Source: Calcarisporiella thermophila CBS 279.70
Taxonomy: Eukaryota; Calcarisporiellomycota
Assembly (NCBI RefSeq): GCF_041956535.1
Contig: NW_027192203.1
Coordinates: forward strand, 62,001-126,000
Direction of reading: 5' to 3'
Length of the DNA: 64,000 nucleotides
Positions 53,786 to 64,000 of this stretch are shown in pieces (positions within the stretch are counted from its first letter, which is position 1; each line of letters starts with the position of its first letter). The position numbers were made by a program, and so were the translations under genes. The notes beneath the pieces are model-generated. The model ran no database searches. It had not been told where the DNA came from and saw only the letters and a list, made by a program, of their open reading frames with translations.

Positions 53786-54360
53786 TCAGCGCGAGATCCT
53801 TTGGCATTTGGCCGTTGCACAGTGTTTGCAAGTCTGCCCCGTTACCACGCATTCATAGCCCTCTTCGCATGGCTGATTGCAAGCTACAGTCAAAATGGAG
53901 GGGAAAGGGAAGTGTTATGGGATTCGCACGGCCATGGTCATTCATGGAACTTACTGGGGACCACCTGCGCACAAAACACACAGCTCTCAACACACTTCGC
54001 CGTGGCACACCGATGGCATGTTTGTGGGAAAACTTGACACTCGAACCCCTTTGGGCAAGGTTCCCGGCAAGTTGGCATCACTTGAATGCAAATGACGCAT
54101 CTCGAAGTCTCGGACCGGACGCACCAGGCCCTGGCGCATCTTCTGCATGTCCGAGGAATTACTTTGCATTCATATCCGTCCTCGCAAGTCTCGCTGCACT
54201 CAGGCCTTCGCCGGGGACACGACAAACACACGTCCCGATCATCATATGGGTCCAATATGAGTCTTGTGGGAAGTGTGCCATTTGGAGTCCCCTTAGCAAA
54301 ACCAGCTTGCACTAATACTCCAAGGAGAAGGAGGACAACTAGAAAGAGCTTGTGGTGCAT
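53786..54360 (-). CDS. Secreted protein with three Opy2-type cysteine-rich repeats (copy 1)
   Basis: Two exons (53955-54360, 53786-53883) encode 167 aa: a signal peptide (MHHKLFLVVLLLLGVLVQAG), a short linker, then three repeats of the same eight-cysteine unit. The spacing is C-x2-C-x6-C-x3-C-x5-C-x6-C-x2-C-x4-C, with core GYEC and TCxxCA. Repeats start CLSCPRRRPEC, CVICIQVMPTC and CVFCAQVVPTC. The unit resembles the N-terminal domain of Opy2 (Pfam Opy2), the membrane anchor of yeast HOG/filamentation signalling. There is no transmembrane segment here, so the protein should be secreted or wall-bound. The 98-bp last exon is cut inside repeat 3, at the same place and phase as in the neighbour. 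Confidence 0.85.
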
Positions 54361-55518
54361 AGTTCGACAGTTCTCTTGAAATGCGGGGGGTTAGCGGTTG
54401 AAAATTTGCCACGAATTAAGTTGAAACCGAATTTTAAGTGGCTCATTCCCACTTTTATAGAGCTAAATTAATTAAATATTCATGGAATTTTCGATTCTCA
54501 TTTTGAGGAACGAGAGAGGCGGGAGAAAAGAGAAGTCAATATAATAATATGTTTCTAGCGCCCTCTAGTTAAGCTTTCCAAGTTCCGTTTCCCCCCATAT
54601 CATAAACAATCCGTACGTATTCAAGAGAGAAAGATCATGATTCTCTTGCAATGATCAGAGAGAGGATATTTCCCTATTACTATGTAAAATGATAGTTCAT
54701 CAATCCTCTCTCCCCGCCCCCCTCCTCTCCCTGCCAGAGCATACATTATGAACCGATGCTTCTAGCAAATTCGGTCAAATTTGATGGCTTCTTACAATTC
54801 TTTAAGGGAGGGCTGCATATAATAGATATATCAGGGGTGGGGAGGGCGCGGGATATCAAGACATTGTTTTTCGTCCCACCGACGACAAGTTCCGACAAGT
54901 TTTTCAAACAGAGCCTGGCGGCCTACAATCTGAAATTTTTAATGATAGATTTAGATGGAAAGGGTTTCTCGGCTTGGAAGGTGGTGCTTAACAGATAATC
55001 TATTCCATCGAGGAAATAAAAAGACGTGAGGGATGAAATGGACCATTAATGCGTTCCCCTGGGAAAAATCGGCTTTTCGTGGGACTCGGCTTTTCTTTTG
55101 CGTGGAATAATGTTTTTAACTCTAAAATTTCAACAAAGACTGCCCAAATTGGACATGCTTTCAGATGTATAACCCTATTGGAAAAAAAAATAAAGCTACT
55201 TTTTTATAATTAAATGCTTATAGGGAACAGAGAAAGATTGCTTTTGGGGGGGACAAAATTATTGTCGAGCAAATATCTAGGAGTGGTCAAGGGGCGATTT
55301 TCAAAATAAATAAATATAAAGGTTTTGCGGGGAATAGTAATAATAATACTAAAACTAGATACAGGGATATTTATATATTCCTCCCACGAAAAAAAAATTT
55401 TTTTGGTAATAAATAAATATTATGCTCTGTATATTTTTTTTAGGTATCTATGAGGGAAGAGGGAGAGAGTGAAGCGATAGGGATGGGGAGGGTGGGAACG
55501 ATTTCCCTTTTCTTTTTT
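54361..55518. other. Intergenic between the two Opy2-type genes, about 1.2 kb
   Basis: AT-rich. A G-rich patch and poly-A/T runs near 55140-55420. An 80-codon frame at 54756-54998 has no domain. Confidence 0.45.
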
Positions 55519-56103
55519 TTAGTTCTTGACCTTCAAGCACTGGGCCGTCGCGCACTTGTCACAAGTTTGCTTCGACACGACGCACTCATAACCCTGCTGG
55601 CACGGCTTTTCACAGGCTAAGTGAGAGAGAATGAAATCAGTCAGAATAGGTTTGGTTGTCAAGTCTCATCAATGGAACATACTGGGCTCACGAAGGGCGC
55701 ACATGACGCAGCCCTTGACACACTTTGCGGTTGCGCATTGGGTGCAGGTGCGAGGGAATACTTTGCATTCGTAGCCACTTTGGCATGGCTCTTGGCAGCG
55801 CGGCACCATCCCGGTGCAGACCTTGCAGCCTCGGGGACTCTTGGAAGACTTGACCCGGACGCATCTGGCCGTCGCACACTTTGTGCAGGTCTGGGGGGTG
55901 ACTTGGCACTCATACCCGGCCTTGCACGGCCCGGTGCAGTTGGGGTAGATCTGAGGGCAGATCACACACTGCTTCTCGACGTTGGGGGACATCTCAGAGG
56001 TGGATGCAGATGAAGTTTGGGACGAGCCTGCAGGAGCATCCTGAGCAAGCACACCAAGAGCAAGAGCAGCCAATGCGACAATGGAGAAAAGGTTACGGGC
56101 CAT
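55519..56103 (-). CDS. Secreted protein with three Opy2-type cysteine-rich repeats (copy 2)
   Basis: Two exons (55683-56103, 55519-55616) encode 172 aa. The signal peptide is MARNLFSIVALAALALGVLA; a Ser/Thr-rich linker precedes three eight-cysteine repeats with the spacing of the first copy. Repeats start CVICPQIYPNC, CKVCTGMVPRC and CVMCALREPTC; each has GYEC and TCxxCA. The second exon is 98 bp, as in the neighbour, and the split falls after the Pro in repeat 3. Codon choice is GC-richer than copy 1. A tandem duplicate pair; all 24 repeat cysteines are kept in both. Function is unknown: carbohydrate binding, osmosensing or wall structure are possibilities. Confidence 0.87.
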
Positions 56104-59035
56104 GGTAAATTTGATGGTAGATGAGTTGGTTGTTTTTTGGTGGGGTTGCTTGGAGAAGATGTTGTTTTGAGAGTGAGAGAGGAGAAAGCTGATGAGAGTG
56201 TCCTCCGGGATGCCGCTCGTCCCCCTTTTATAGAGATGGAGGGGGAGGAGGAGAATTTCGCCCCTCCAAAAAAACTCCTTCTCCAAACTTTCTCGCCGAG
56301 TTTAAGATACAAACATAAAATGAACTTTCCACTATAGGGTGAACCATAATGACAAGCTTTTGCTCCTTCTAGTGGAGGCCAAACAAGCACCAGGAAGAGG
56401 AATAGGTTTGTGGCTTCTTCCCCCATTGTCAGTCTTGTAGAGTTTCCTCGGCTCACTAGGTCGCACGGCGCTAGTTAAGTTCACCGAAGCTCGGAATTGA
56501 GAACCCGCATTACTGTTCCATGTTCCATTTCAAACGCCGCGAGCCAAACTAGTTACTCAATTCATAGTCGCTCCATGCACAAGGTTGGTCGCCGGCTATG
56601 GCTCTACACACGGAGCATGGCTCGGAAACGCGCTGCAGCGGGATCTCCCTCTCCTACACTACGGCTCCGCTTCAACGAGCCCTCCCAGCCTAATGGATCA
56701 GGTCATTATCATTTCATGTTTGTCAGCGAAGAGCTTCTCTTTTCACACCACGTTGGTTGGCGTGTAATTGTTTGCGTGATTCTTCCAATGAAACTGAGAA
56801 GAAGAAAAAATAGAGCATCGAAAAATAAACGCAGGCCTGATGCTTTAGATTTATTAGTATAAACTTTCTACGAGTGGGCAAAAATAGATATACAAGCAAA
56901 ATAGAACCCATTTTTGAATTGCCATTTCTCGCCCCATCGATTTATGTGAGCCAAAGCACTACAAAGATGCACATTCGGGTTCCCACACGAGAGCGAGTAG
57001 CGGTTTCCCATTGAGAGTTTTATTTACGTTCTAAAAACGAAAAATCTTGGTGCGGAAACGCGGAATCAAGGAGAGTCCAAAGGGATGCTGCCCATACCCA
57101 GCCCTAGACAGCTCCCAAGGAGGACTCATCGAGACTCGGAAGCCGACCCGCCTAGTGGCAGCTAACCAGCCTATTGGGCCTATTGCGGTTTCCACTGCGC
57201 CTAGGACTAATCAGATCCACGCCCTCGCCGTGATGTCGGAGAGGGAGAGTCGGACTGGTTCACCTCAGGAGAACAAGGTTTATTGTTGCTTAAACGAGGA
57301 GGTGTCGGCTCTCCATGGTCGGGAACCAAGCTCAAATAGAGCCGGGTAATTCCGTGGATGAGTCGCCCGATTATATTCACTCCACAGAGGCTGGCGCTTG
57401 AAACTCTGAAAACCACCTTTCCCTTTAGACTCAGTCCCTTTCTTTAATGGGTGTTGCTCTTTCTTCACGCCATAAGGAGCTGGGTTTGAATGGCTCGCAA
57501 CCTCAAGCGCCATATCTCAAGGGAGTCGAAGCTTTAGGAAGGGGGCGTCCTCCTGGCTCTCCTTCAGCGAGCGGGTCCCCACGAATTATACCCTTTTTTC
57601 ACAGGCATTCTCTCGCCATGAAGGTTCCAAGGGCTTCCGAGAGGGTATTACGACACGTTCCTCTCGTTCGCCGCCGGCTATTGGTGGGGGGAGGGAAGAG
57701 CCTGACCAGTGTCCCGGTTTGACAGCTAAAGGAGTAGGTAATACTGCTCGCTGTAATACTTCCCATATTCTAACTTGGTAAAACTCAATCAAATGCCATT
57801 GTTTCCTGGTGTGCTTCTCAAAACGAATCCTTCCCACCTACACGGACCCACCAAACTCAAACCAGATTAGGCTTTTTTTTGTTTACGTTTACGGCCTCTA
57901 AAGAGACCAATGCTCTTCTTCTCCCCCCACAATGCATCCCCGAATTGGCCCGCATCCTCTCTGATTGACTTTCATTCTTTGTTTTTCGGAAGACTTCTAT
58001 TTTCTAAATGGGTGGATCGGTGTGCGGCCACAGATCAAAATTAGCACGTTCGCGCGGATGCCCAATAGGATGATCCTGGCAAATGAGGGTGCACCAGAAT
58101 TTATCGTCGAGAGGAGTGAATAATCTGGGCTTTCTGCGTTCTACGCATTTCAAAGAGCAGTAAAAGCCCAAAGGATATCGTTCATGTTCTGTTTGAATCC
58201 TCTTTCGAAAAAGGAAAACAGGTGGGGAAGGGGGCCCACCCAATCCGATCTGAGTAATGAGCTTAGCATCCCCTATTTTTTTCCACGCTGATTTTCCGCG
58301 CATAATAATGAAACTCTTTTGACTCTTGTGTACTGCACCTTGAAGGTTCGCACAAACCTAATACCTGGATCCAGAGGGAACCAATGGCGGCTGAAGCTGG
58401 GGCCACTGTGGGATTTTGAGCTTGTTTAGCCGGAGAAAGCAGCTTAGAGGGAAGAACGAGGGGAGCTGGGGGAGACTCATGGAAGGGGGAATGAGACGAT
58501 CTAAGAAGCGTGAAGCATGGGCCGACCCTGCCTCCTCCATAAGGCGATGCTTAGAAATGCTCTTAGGAACCGGGGCCAGTTATGGGGAGAAAGCAAAAAT
58601 ACAGGAGGTCAACGCCCCAGTGTCGGCGTAATATTTTTCACCGTTTATTTCGCCAAGAGAATGACAAAACAAAGTAGAATACTCCCAGTAGAATGTAAAA
58701 GAAAGCATGGACAGTTTTCTGATTAGAATTTTTTATCAAAATTCTATCAGCATATTGTTTTTAACATCGGCTATGCCCACGGCACAACAAATAAAGGTTG
58801 CTTTAGAAAAAAACTTCGCTTTTCCGCATGCCCTACCCCATCTTTACGTGAGAATGACTTAGTTTATTAGTATCCAAGAATACACACAAAATGGCAAGAA
58901 GAAAAAAAAGAGTTAAGATGAGGAAAATAGATAGAGAGGCAATATGAATACTTGACAATTTTTGAGGAAAAAAAAAGTGAATAGAAACGTGTATATCTTT
59001 TGTTGAAACAGATAGCTGCTATGTATCTCCTATAT
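56104..59035. other. Intergenic, about 2.9 kb
   Basis: The longest gene-free stretch in the right half. GC-richer between about 57000 and 58600, with short frames on both strands (57047-57349, 57280-57513, 57447-57722, 58004-58303). None has a recognised domain. This might be a decayed gene or retroelement, but I could not identify one. Confidence 0.4.
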
Positions 59036-60503
59036 TCACAATAAACCAACCTCTCTAAGGCTGGACTGCACAAGAATATCGTTCACCGAGGACATGATGA
59101 TTCTAATCTGCTGTGTATCGGTCGCGCATGTGAAATGTGTATAGATCTTACGAGAGAAAGAGAGAGAATGGAAAAAGGGGTTATTCAGCGAGGTGAAAAG
59201 AAAAATTACGGAACGCATTTTTTCTCCTATATTCTTCCTCCCTCTTACCTGTTTGCTTTCGGATCGATTCAATGCTACAAACCGATTCAGGAAATATTCG
59301 CAAGCAGAGTCGTAGTCCTGGCCGCCAGTGTAGTCTGGGAAATGTGCGTTTAAGGGGGAGGTGAGCAGCTTTTCGCGGAAGAGGTCGATCTTGTTCAAGA
59401 AGAGGATGATGCTTGTGTTCACAAACCACCTTTGTCAGGGGGACCAGAGAGGACGGTCGGTAAGTAGGGTCTCGGACTGTGATTCCTTCTGTATAGCTTA
59501 CCTCGAGTTGCAAATTGAATCAAACAGCGTCAGGGCCTCCTGCATCCGGTTCACTGACTCGTCCTCGCGCAGATTTTGGTCGTATTCCGAGATGGCCACG
59601 AGGAAGATAATGGCTGTCACGTTTTCGAAGCAATGGATCCATTTTTTGCGCTCACTTCGCTGGCCTCCCACGTCGAACACACGGTAAGTGATGTCGCCCA
59701 CATGGAAGGTCGCCTCAGTGATGCCGGTTGTCTTGACGCGGGAGCGCAGCACATCCTGATCCGTGGGGATATAGTTGGGCTGAGAGATCCGCTCGATGGA
59801 GTCAAAGTAGCTTTAGGCAGAAAGGCAAAAAAAAAACAAGTATAAGTAAAACTAGTAAATCAAATCATTGCCTATAGCACGGGGATAAAAAAGCAGTCCA
59901 TGGCTGAAGAAGGAGAAAACCCAATTTGTTTTTTTCATTTTTCCATAAAATATGAAACATACTATCTTGCCGAATCGTTCAATTGATATTCCCGGGAACG
60001 CTTCTGGCATTCGCGCACGCCAGCATCGCCCCAGAGCTCCCGAATGGCCACCGCAATGGCGGCCGGCATTGCATCCCCCTCAAACTGAGTCTGTTCGGCC
60101 GCAAGCAGGGTCGAGACATGCGCCTCGTTAGAGGGATTGGCTAGAGTTATTCCCAAGTCCTTCATGGCGGTTAGGACCACTCGCATTGACTGGTAGGTGT
60201 TGACAAAAATGATCTCGCGGAAGCTCAGTCGTTCGTCTTGGCTATAGCTCCCCTCGTTGATGAGTTTGAGCTGTTTGAGAATGGTCGATTTACCACTCTC
60301 TCCCGCCCCTAAAGAATTGGGAATTAGAATGTCAGGCATTTCCTTATTCATATAGAAGGGGGCCGTCAAACTAGGTAGGCAGTACCGAGAAGCAACATCT
60401 TGACTTCATTTCGCATGTTCATGCGATCGCGACGCAGCTGATTTTCTATTTCATCATTGCGCCTAATCCGCTCCTTATCCTCCGTGCTCATACAGCATCC
60501 CAT
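59036..60503 (-). CDS. Heterotrimeric G-protein alpha subunit
   Basis: Five exons (60386-60503, 59963-60308, 59502-59810, 59249-59429, 59036-59146) encode 354 aa, the length of animal G-alpha-i. It starts MGCCMS, with a Gly2 myristoylation signal and adjacent Cys palmitoylation sites. Motifs: P-loop GAGESGKST (40-48), switch I RVKTTGI with Arg179, switch [14 protein letters not shown] with Gln205, and NKID. The C-terminal residues (SSLREVGLL) bind receptors. It lacks the Cys at position -4 that pertussis toxin modifies in G-alpha-i. Fungal group I or III subunits act in pheromone, nutrient or cAMP signalling; the group cannot be assigned by eye. The upstream gene is a RasGEF, but spacing gives no sign of co-regulation. 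Confidence 0.95.
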
Positions 60504-61252
60504 GGTGTGGAAAACGGCAGTAACTGGTTATCTCTAAGTGCGCGAAGACAAGACAAAATAAAAAAGGCCGAGAGAAGGAAAGAAGAATAGTTATGAAGGA
60601 TACGAAGCAGCGGTATGAAGTAGGAGAAAGCAGAAGAGAAAGAGAGAGAGCTTAGAGAAGAGGCAAAGAGAAGGCTGTGGTAGGGATGGGAAAAAAAGGA
60701 ATGAGGATAACAAAAACAGGACTTGACGGGGAGGATGAGCATTTTTAATGATATATAAAACAAAAAGGTGCAAACGGGTTTCAGTGCTTTGTTCTCTGTT
60801 CAAACTCTAAAAAACCGGAGTTCACGATTTAGGTTAGATCTCCTATGATTTTCTGGGCGTTGGGAGGATTGACCGGTAAACTTGTTTATATAACTTTTTT
60901 GGCAATAAGATTCCTACAAAGTGTTTGAAATGAAATAAACAGGTACACATATCAAAAAAAAAATATATGGAGAGAAGGGAGGGGAGGGAAAAAAAAGGCA
61001 AGCACGCCCGGGTATAGGCATCTGAGCACACTCAATAAGGGAAGAAAATGGCCAGGTGGGGAGAGAAGCAGTGCACTAATCAATAAAAAGAAATAAATTA
61101 TGTCGTTTAACACATTTACAAACATAAAGTGACGAGCAGTATTATAACATATATAGAAGAATGAGATTAAAGGGAGAAGAGAGGAAGGAAGGAAAAGGGA
61201 GGGAAGAAGGGGGAGAGGATGCAGATAAAGGAAAAGAACACTGGGAGCGCCA
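60504..61252. other. Intergenic, about 750 bp
   Basis: Purine-rich 5' flank of the G-alpha gene, then AT-rich 3' flank of the RasGEF. Nothing recognised. Confidence 0.5.
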
Positions 61253-63349
61253 CTATTCGCGTCTTCTACTCATATCCAATAATATCCCCTCCATGTCCTC
61301 ATACCCTACGGCAGCAATCTTGGTCTCCACCGCTTGAGCAACCATACTTTTCTGCTCCCCGTGGCCATTCTTCCACTTCACCGAAGTGCGATCCGCCACC
61401 GCTTCTATATCTCGCATCATCTTCTCGATGTATGAGGTCACCCTCCTCAGCTTATTCACATTCACCAGCTTCTCGCCGCATGAGCTCTCGCAGCTCAAAA
61501 ACGTTGGGTTCCCTGCGTCGAGGAATAGCAGATCCTTCACCACCACGGGCAAGAACGGGATGCCCTTCTGTGCCACCTGCCGGTACTGAGACATATTCGA
61601 TTGCAGGTCCATGAGGCGCTCAAGACGTTGCAGAACTTTGCGTGTCTTGAGGGGGACGAGCGCCCATGTGCGCTCGAGTCGCTGCACGGGTGTGGAGATC
61701 AGGCCGGAGATGATAAGCAGGGTGGCGTGGTAGTCCTCGAACTCGAGGCAGAGGCGGGCCACTTCCACGAATTGCGCAATCTGTTTGGCACGCTGCTGGG
61801 GGGTTGCGAGCTGAAGAATCTCATAGGGGACCCAGTATGATATCTGGTTGGCACGCTGGGTAAGCGGGTGGATGGTTCCGGCGCCAGTGTAGTGAGTGGT
61901 GGCATCCGACTTTTCCTTGTGGAGGCACTTGCGATCCCACCAGCCTGCATAGAACTCGTATCGGGAAATGCTGCGGAAGGAGAGGGTATCGGTGAGGGTA
62001 AGATGGTGGGCGATGTCTTTGGGCTTGAGGGTGAGGAGATCGGGGACGTGGCCGTTGCGTCTTGCAGCGGCCTTGGGGGGGTTGGTAGGTGCTTGGCGCA
62101 TTGCCATGAGGCCTTGTCTCTGTCAAATGAAAGCCACATGTTACCTCGGATGGTCTGTCTTTGCCTTAACGGCGCAGTTTACCTTTGCATCCAGGATCCA
62201 CCGGATCTGCCGGCCCTCTCTGGAGAGCCCGGCCATTTCGACGCTTCCCTCCAAAAACCGAATAAGGCCTTTCAACACGTGGCCATCCTCCAGGAAATCT
62301 TCGGGTCGCAACTCGACCCACCTCTGTATCAGGGCGAGGACGCGCTCTTGCACCCGACTTGTGAAGAAGAGCCAGCGCGCCGAGTCTTTAGGAGGCTCGG
62401 GGGCCGAAAGGAATGTTGCGGGGGGGGAGTGGAAGCGTGCAACCAGGCCATTGAGGAGATCGCCGCTTGAGAGAAACCAGGTGTGGGTTTGAAGGAGGGT
62501 GTCCGTTAAATTCCGATCTGCGAACGCAGAGGAAGAAGGGCCGCCCCGAGGCTGAACAAGTAGGTCGAGGAGATTGGTTGGGGTCGCCGCCATCAAAGTC
62601 TCTCTAGGATTGGAAATCGGGTCAGAGACGGTCCGTGCCGCTGGCACCAGAGAACAGCAAACTATTTACCTTCCATCCTGAAGCTCGCTGACTAGCTGCG
62701 CACCCGTTGAATCCCCTCGGATGTAGGCCGTGCCTCCTCTCAGTGAGGCAAAGCTCTCATTGCTGCCATACCGCCGAAGTTTTCGCATGAAGTTCCTCAG
62801 GGAGGATGCGGAAGAAACCGAGCGCACACTCTGGGTATCGACCACATTGTTGCTTAGCATCGATACCCGCGAATGAGGGTGTGGCGGAGTAGGGCGCATT
62901 TGGGGACGAGCAGGCGCAGGTGTGGTTGATTTAGGGAGGGAATGGAGTGAGTCCATGGCAAGTTCTGGGGTGTAAGGGCGTATTTTCGAGGCAAGTTTGG
63001 CTTTCTTGTGATTCATATGTTTTTCAACTGGTACTACGGGCCTATATTCCGCTTTTCTATTAAGTTGTTCCAATTCCTCTTCCTCTTCTACCTCCTCCTC
63101 CTCCTCCTCCCAGATGCAGAATTCATCTTCATCGTCCACGTAGCCGTGGTCGGCATCCAGCGCGGGGGAAGAAATATCCTCCGACGAGAGAGAGCTGGTG
63201 GAGTATTTCGAGTCGCTTTCGGCTGACATTGAGGAGAGAGGGGAATCGGGGGAATCGGAAGTATCACTAATATATTCACACGAAGGGGACGCGACAGCCT
63301 TCAACGCTCCTTTCTGGTGGATATGAAAGGGAGAAACAGTCATCAACAT
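61253..63349 (-). CDS. RasGEF domain protein with REM domain
   Basis: Three exons (62670-63349, 62183-62603, 61253-62119) encode 655 aa, from the ATG of MLMTVSPFHIHQ. The N-terminal 225 residues are Ser-rich with a Glu run (IWEEEEEEVEEEEELE). A REM/RasGEF_N-like region follows (residues about 230-365: LTDTLLQTHTWFLSSGDLLN ... LRPEDFLEDGHVLKGLIRFL). The Cdc25 domain is at about 395-620: LTLKPKDIAHHLTLTDTLSF, VEVARLCLEFEDYHATLLII, GLISTPVQRLERTW and the tail GIPFLPVVVKDLLFLDAGNP. It is clearly distinct from the RasGEF at the left edge and nearer to the Bud5/RapGEF-like variety in lacking other domains, though this is uncertain. It activates a Ras-family GTPase at a membrane. Confidence 0.93.
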
Positions 63350-64000
63350 AGCAGTGAGGACAGCCAGGCAGATTAATGGAGAGATGTCAATTAGTAGGAA
63401 TTATATTAGCAGCGCACTGGGTGAAAACAGGAGAGAACAATAGGAGTAAACAGGAACATGTCTCGTGTGAAGGGAACAAAAACGGTTTGCATTCCAAGTA
63501 TGGCCAATGCCCAAGAACAAGAGAGGAAAAAAAACTTGTAATGCTTCCGTTGCCTAAGAAGAAGAAACTCTATTTTGCACATAAATGTGCAAAATTAAGA
63601 GCCGTGATCGGATCAAGTTTGAGGAGACATGTCAAAACAGGCTTGTTGGTGGCTGGCCAAGGTACATGAGATTGCGCCCGGTTGCCTGCGGATGAGCGGA
63701 TTCCAGATTGGGTAATCATTAGGTCCTCAATGCGTATTAATTGTCCCCGCCCGCGGGATTCTTTATAGTCAAATTGCGGGCCTTTTTCTCTGCCCGTTTA
63801 AGGGGCAAGAAAAAACGCGGTTTCTGATGGCCAGGCCCCGTTAGATCAAGGTTCCTGCTCCCCTCCGCGCCCATCCCCCCGTTAACGTCATCGCAACTTG
63901 CCAAGAAAGCGGGGGAGAGCGAGGGGGAGGAAAACAAGCCCAGGTCGGTTGACTGGGAGTGGGGGGGCGGGGGCGGCCTCCACACCGGGTCCGCACTTGG
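63350..64000. other. Right-edge upstream region
   Basis: Promoter region of the RasGEF, becoming G-rich at the right end. An 82-codon frame at 63737-63985 (-) has no domain; it may belong to, or shadow, a gene outside the window. Confidence 0.4.

Noticed and set aside
58004-58303. 99-codon cysteine-containing frame on the minus strand
   Set aside because: Protein-like in places but no start context, partner exon or family.
3227-63349. A co-regulated pheromone/Ras signalling cluster (STE12, HMG factor, G-alpha, RasGEFs)
   Set aside because: The genes are tens of kilobases apart and interleaved with housekeeping genes; co-location alone does not support a cluster.
1-64000. CRISPR arrays, rRNA genes, replication origins, telomeric repeats
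   Set aside because: Looked for by eye; none seen. Only one tRNA was found.

Overview
The window is eukaryotic nuclear DNA, almost certainly fungal. Genes carry short GT-AG introns, mostly 50-120 bp. The gene set includes fungal-type families: a STE12 factor with C-terminal C2H2 fingers, a CDC10-class septin, an SFP1-like factor, a MATA_HMG-type factor, a BUD4-like anillin relative, RCF2, GET2 and Opy2-type cysteine-rich repeats. RBM42, a BORCS6-like BORC subunit and a candidate sororin are rare or missing in the common Dikarya yeasts, so an early-diverging, non-Dikarya fungus is the best guess; this is inference from gene content. Several genes are GC-rich (both RasGEFs, the 522-aa orphan, the anillin relative), while intergenic DNA is AT-rich. 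Exon boundaries were derived by hand from splice sites, reading phase and family conservation.

Layout, 0-26 kb: a RasGEF truncated at the left edge (+); STE12 (-); septin CDC10 (-, nine exons); RBM42 (-); a small membrane-anchored ORF (-); nucleoporin SEH1 (+, six exons); a four-finger C2H2 protein (+); glucosamine-6-phosphate deaminase (-); a sororin-like protein (-); a BORCS6-like protein (-); an orphan (+); and a 1490-aa ankyrin / anillin-homology / PH protein (-).

Layout, 26-44 kb: a GC-rich intronless orphan with an N-myristoylation-like start (+); a decayed Ty3/gypsy pol fragment; tRNA-Gly(CCC); a homeodomain factor (-); an SFP1-like factor (-); RCF2-like (-); an HMG-box factor (-); an AT-rich accessory stretch with a secreted-protein gene, a truncated copy of its upstream region and a Tc1/mariner transposase relic; then TFIIIB subunit BDP1 (-).

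Layout, 44-64 kb: ribosomal protein eL33 (+, divergent from BDP1); an orphan (+); GET2-like (+); mitochondrial ribosomal protein mL61-like (-) divergent from a secreted GDSL phospholipase (+); a retinol-dehydrogenase-like SDR (-); two tandemly duplicated secreted proteins with three Opy2-type repeats each (-); a G-protein alpha subunit (-); and a second RasGEF (-).

Functional themes: signalling (two RasGEFs, G-alpha, STE12, HMG-box factor, Opy2-type domains) and growth or ribosome production (SFP1-like, BDP1, eL33, mL61). Cell division is represented by CDC10, the anillin relative and the sororin candidate; the last two have MBF/E2F-like elements upstream. None of this is an operon. Co-location is noted, but a functional cluster is not claimed.
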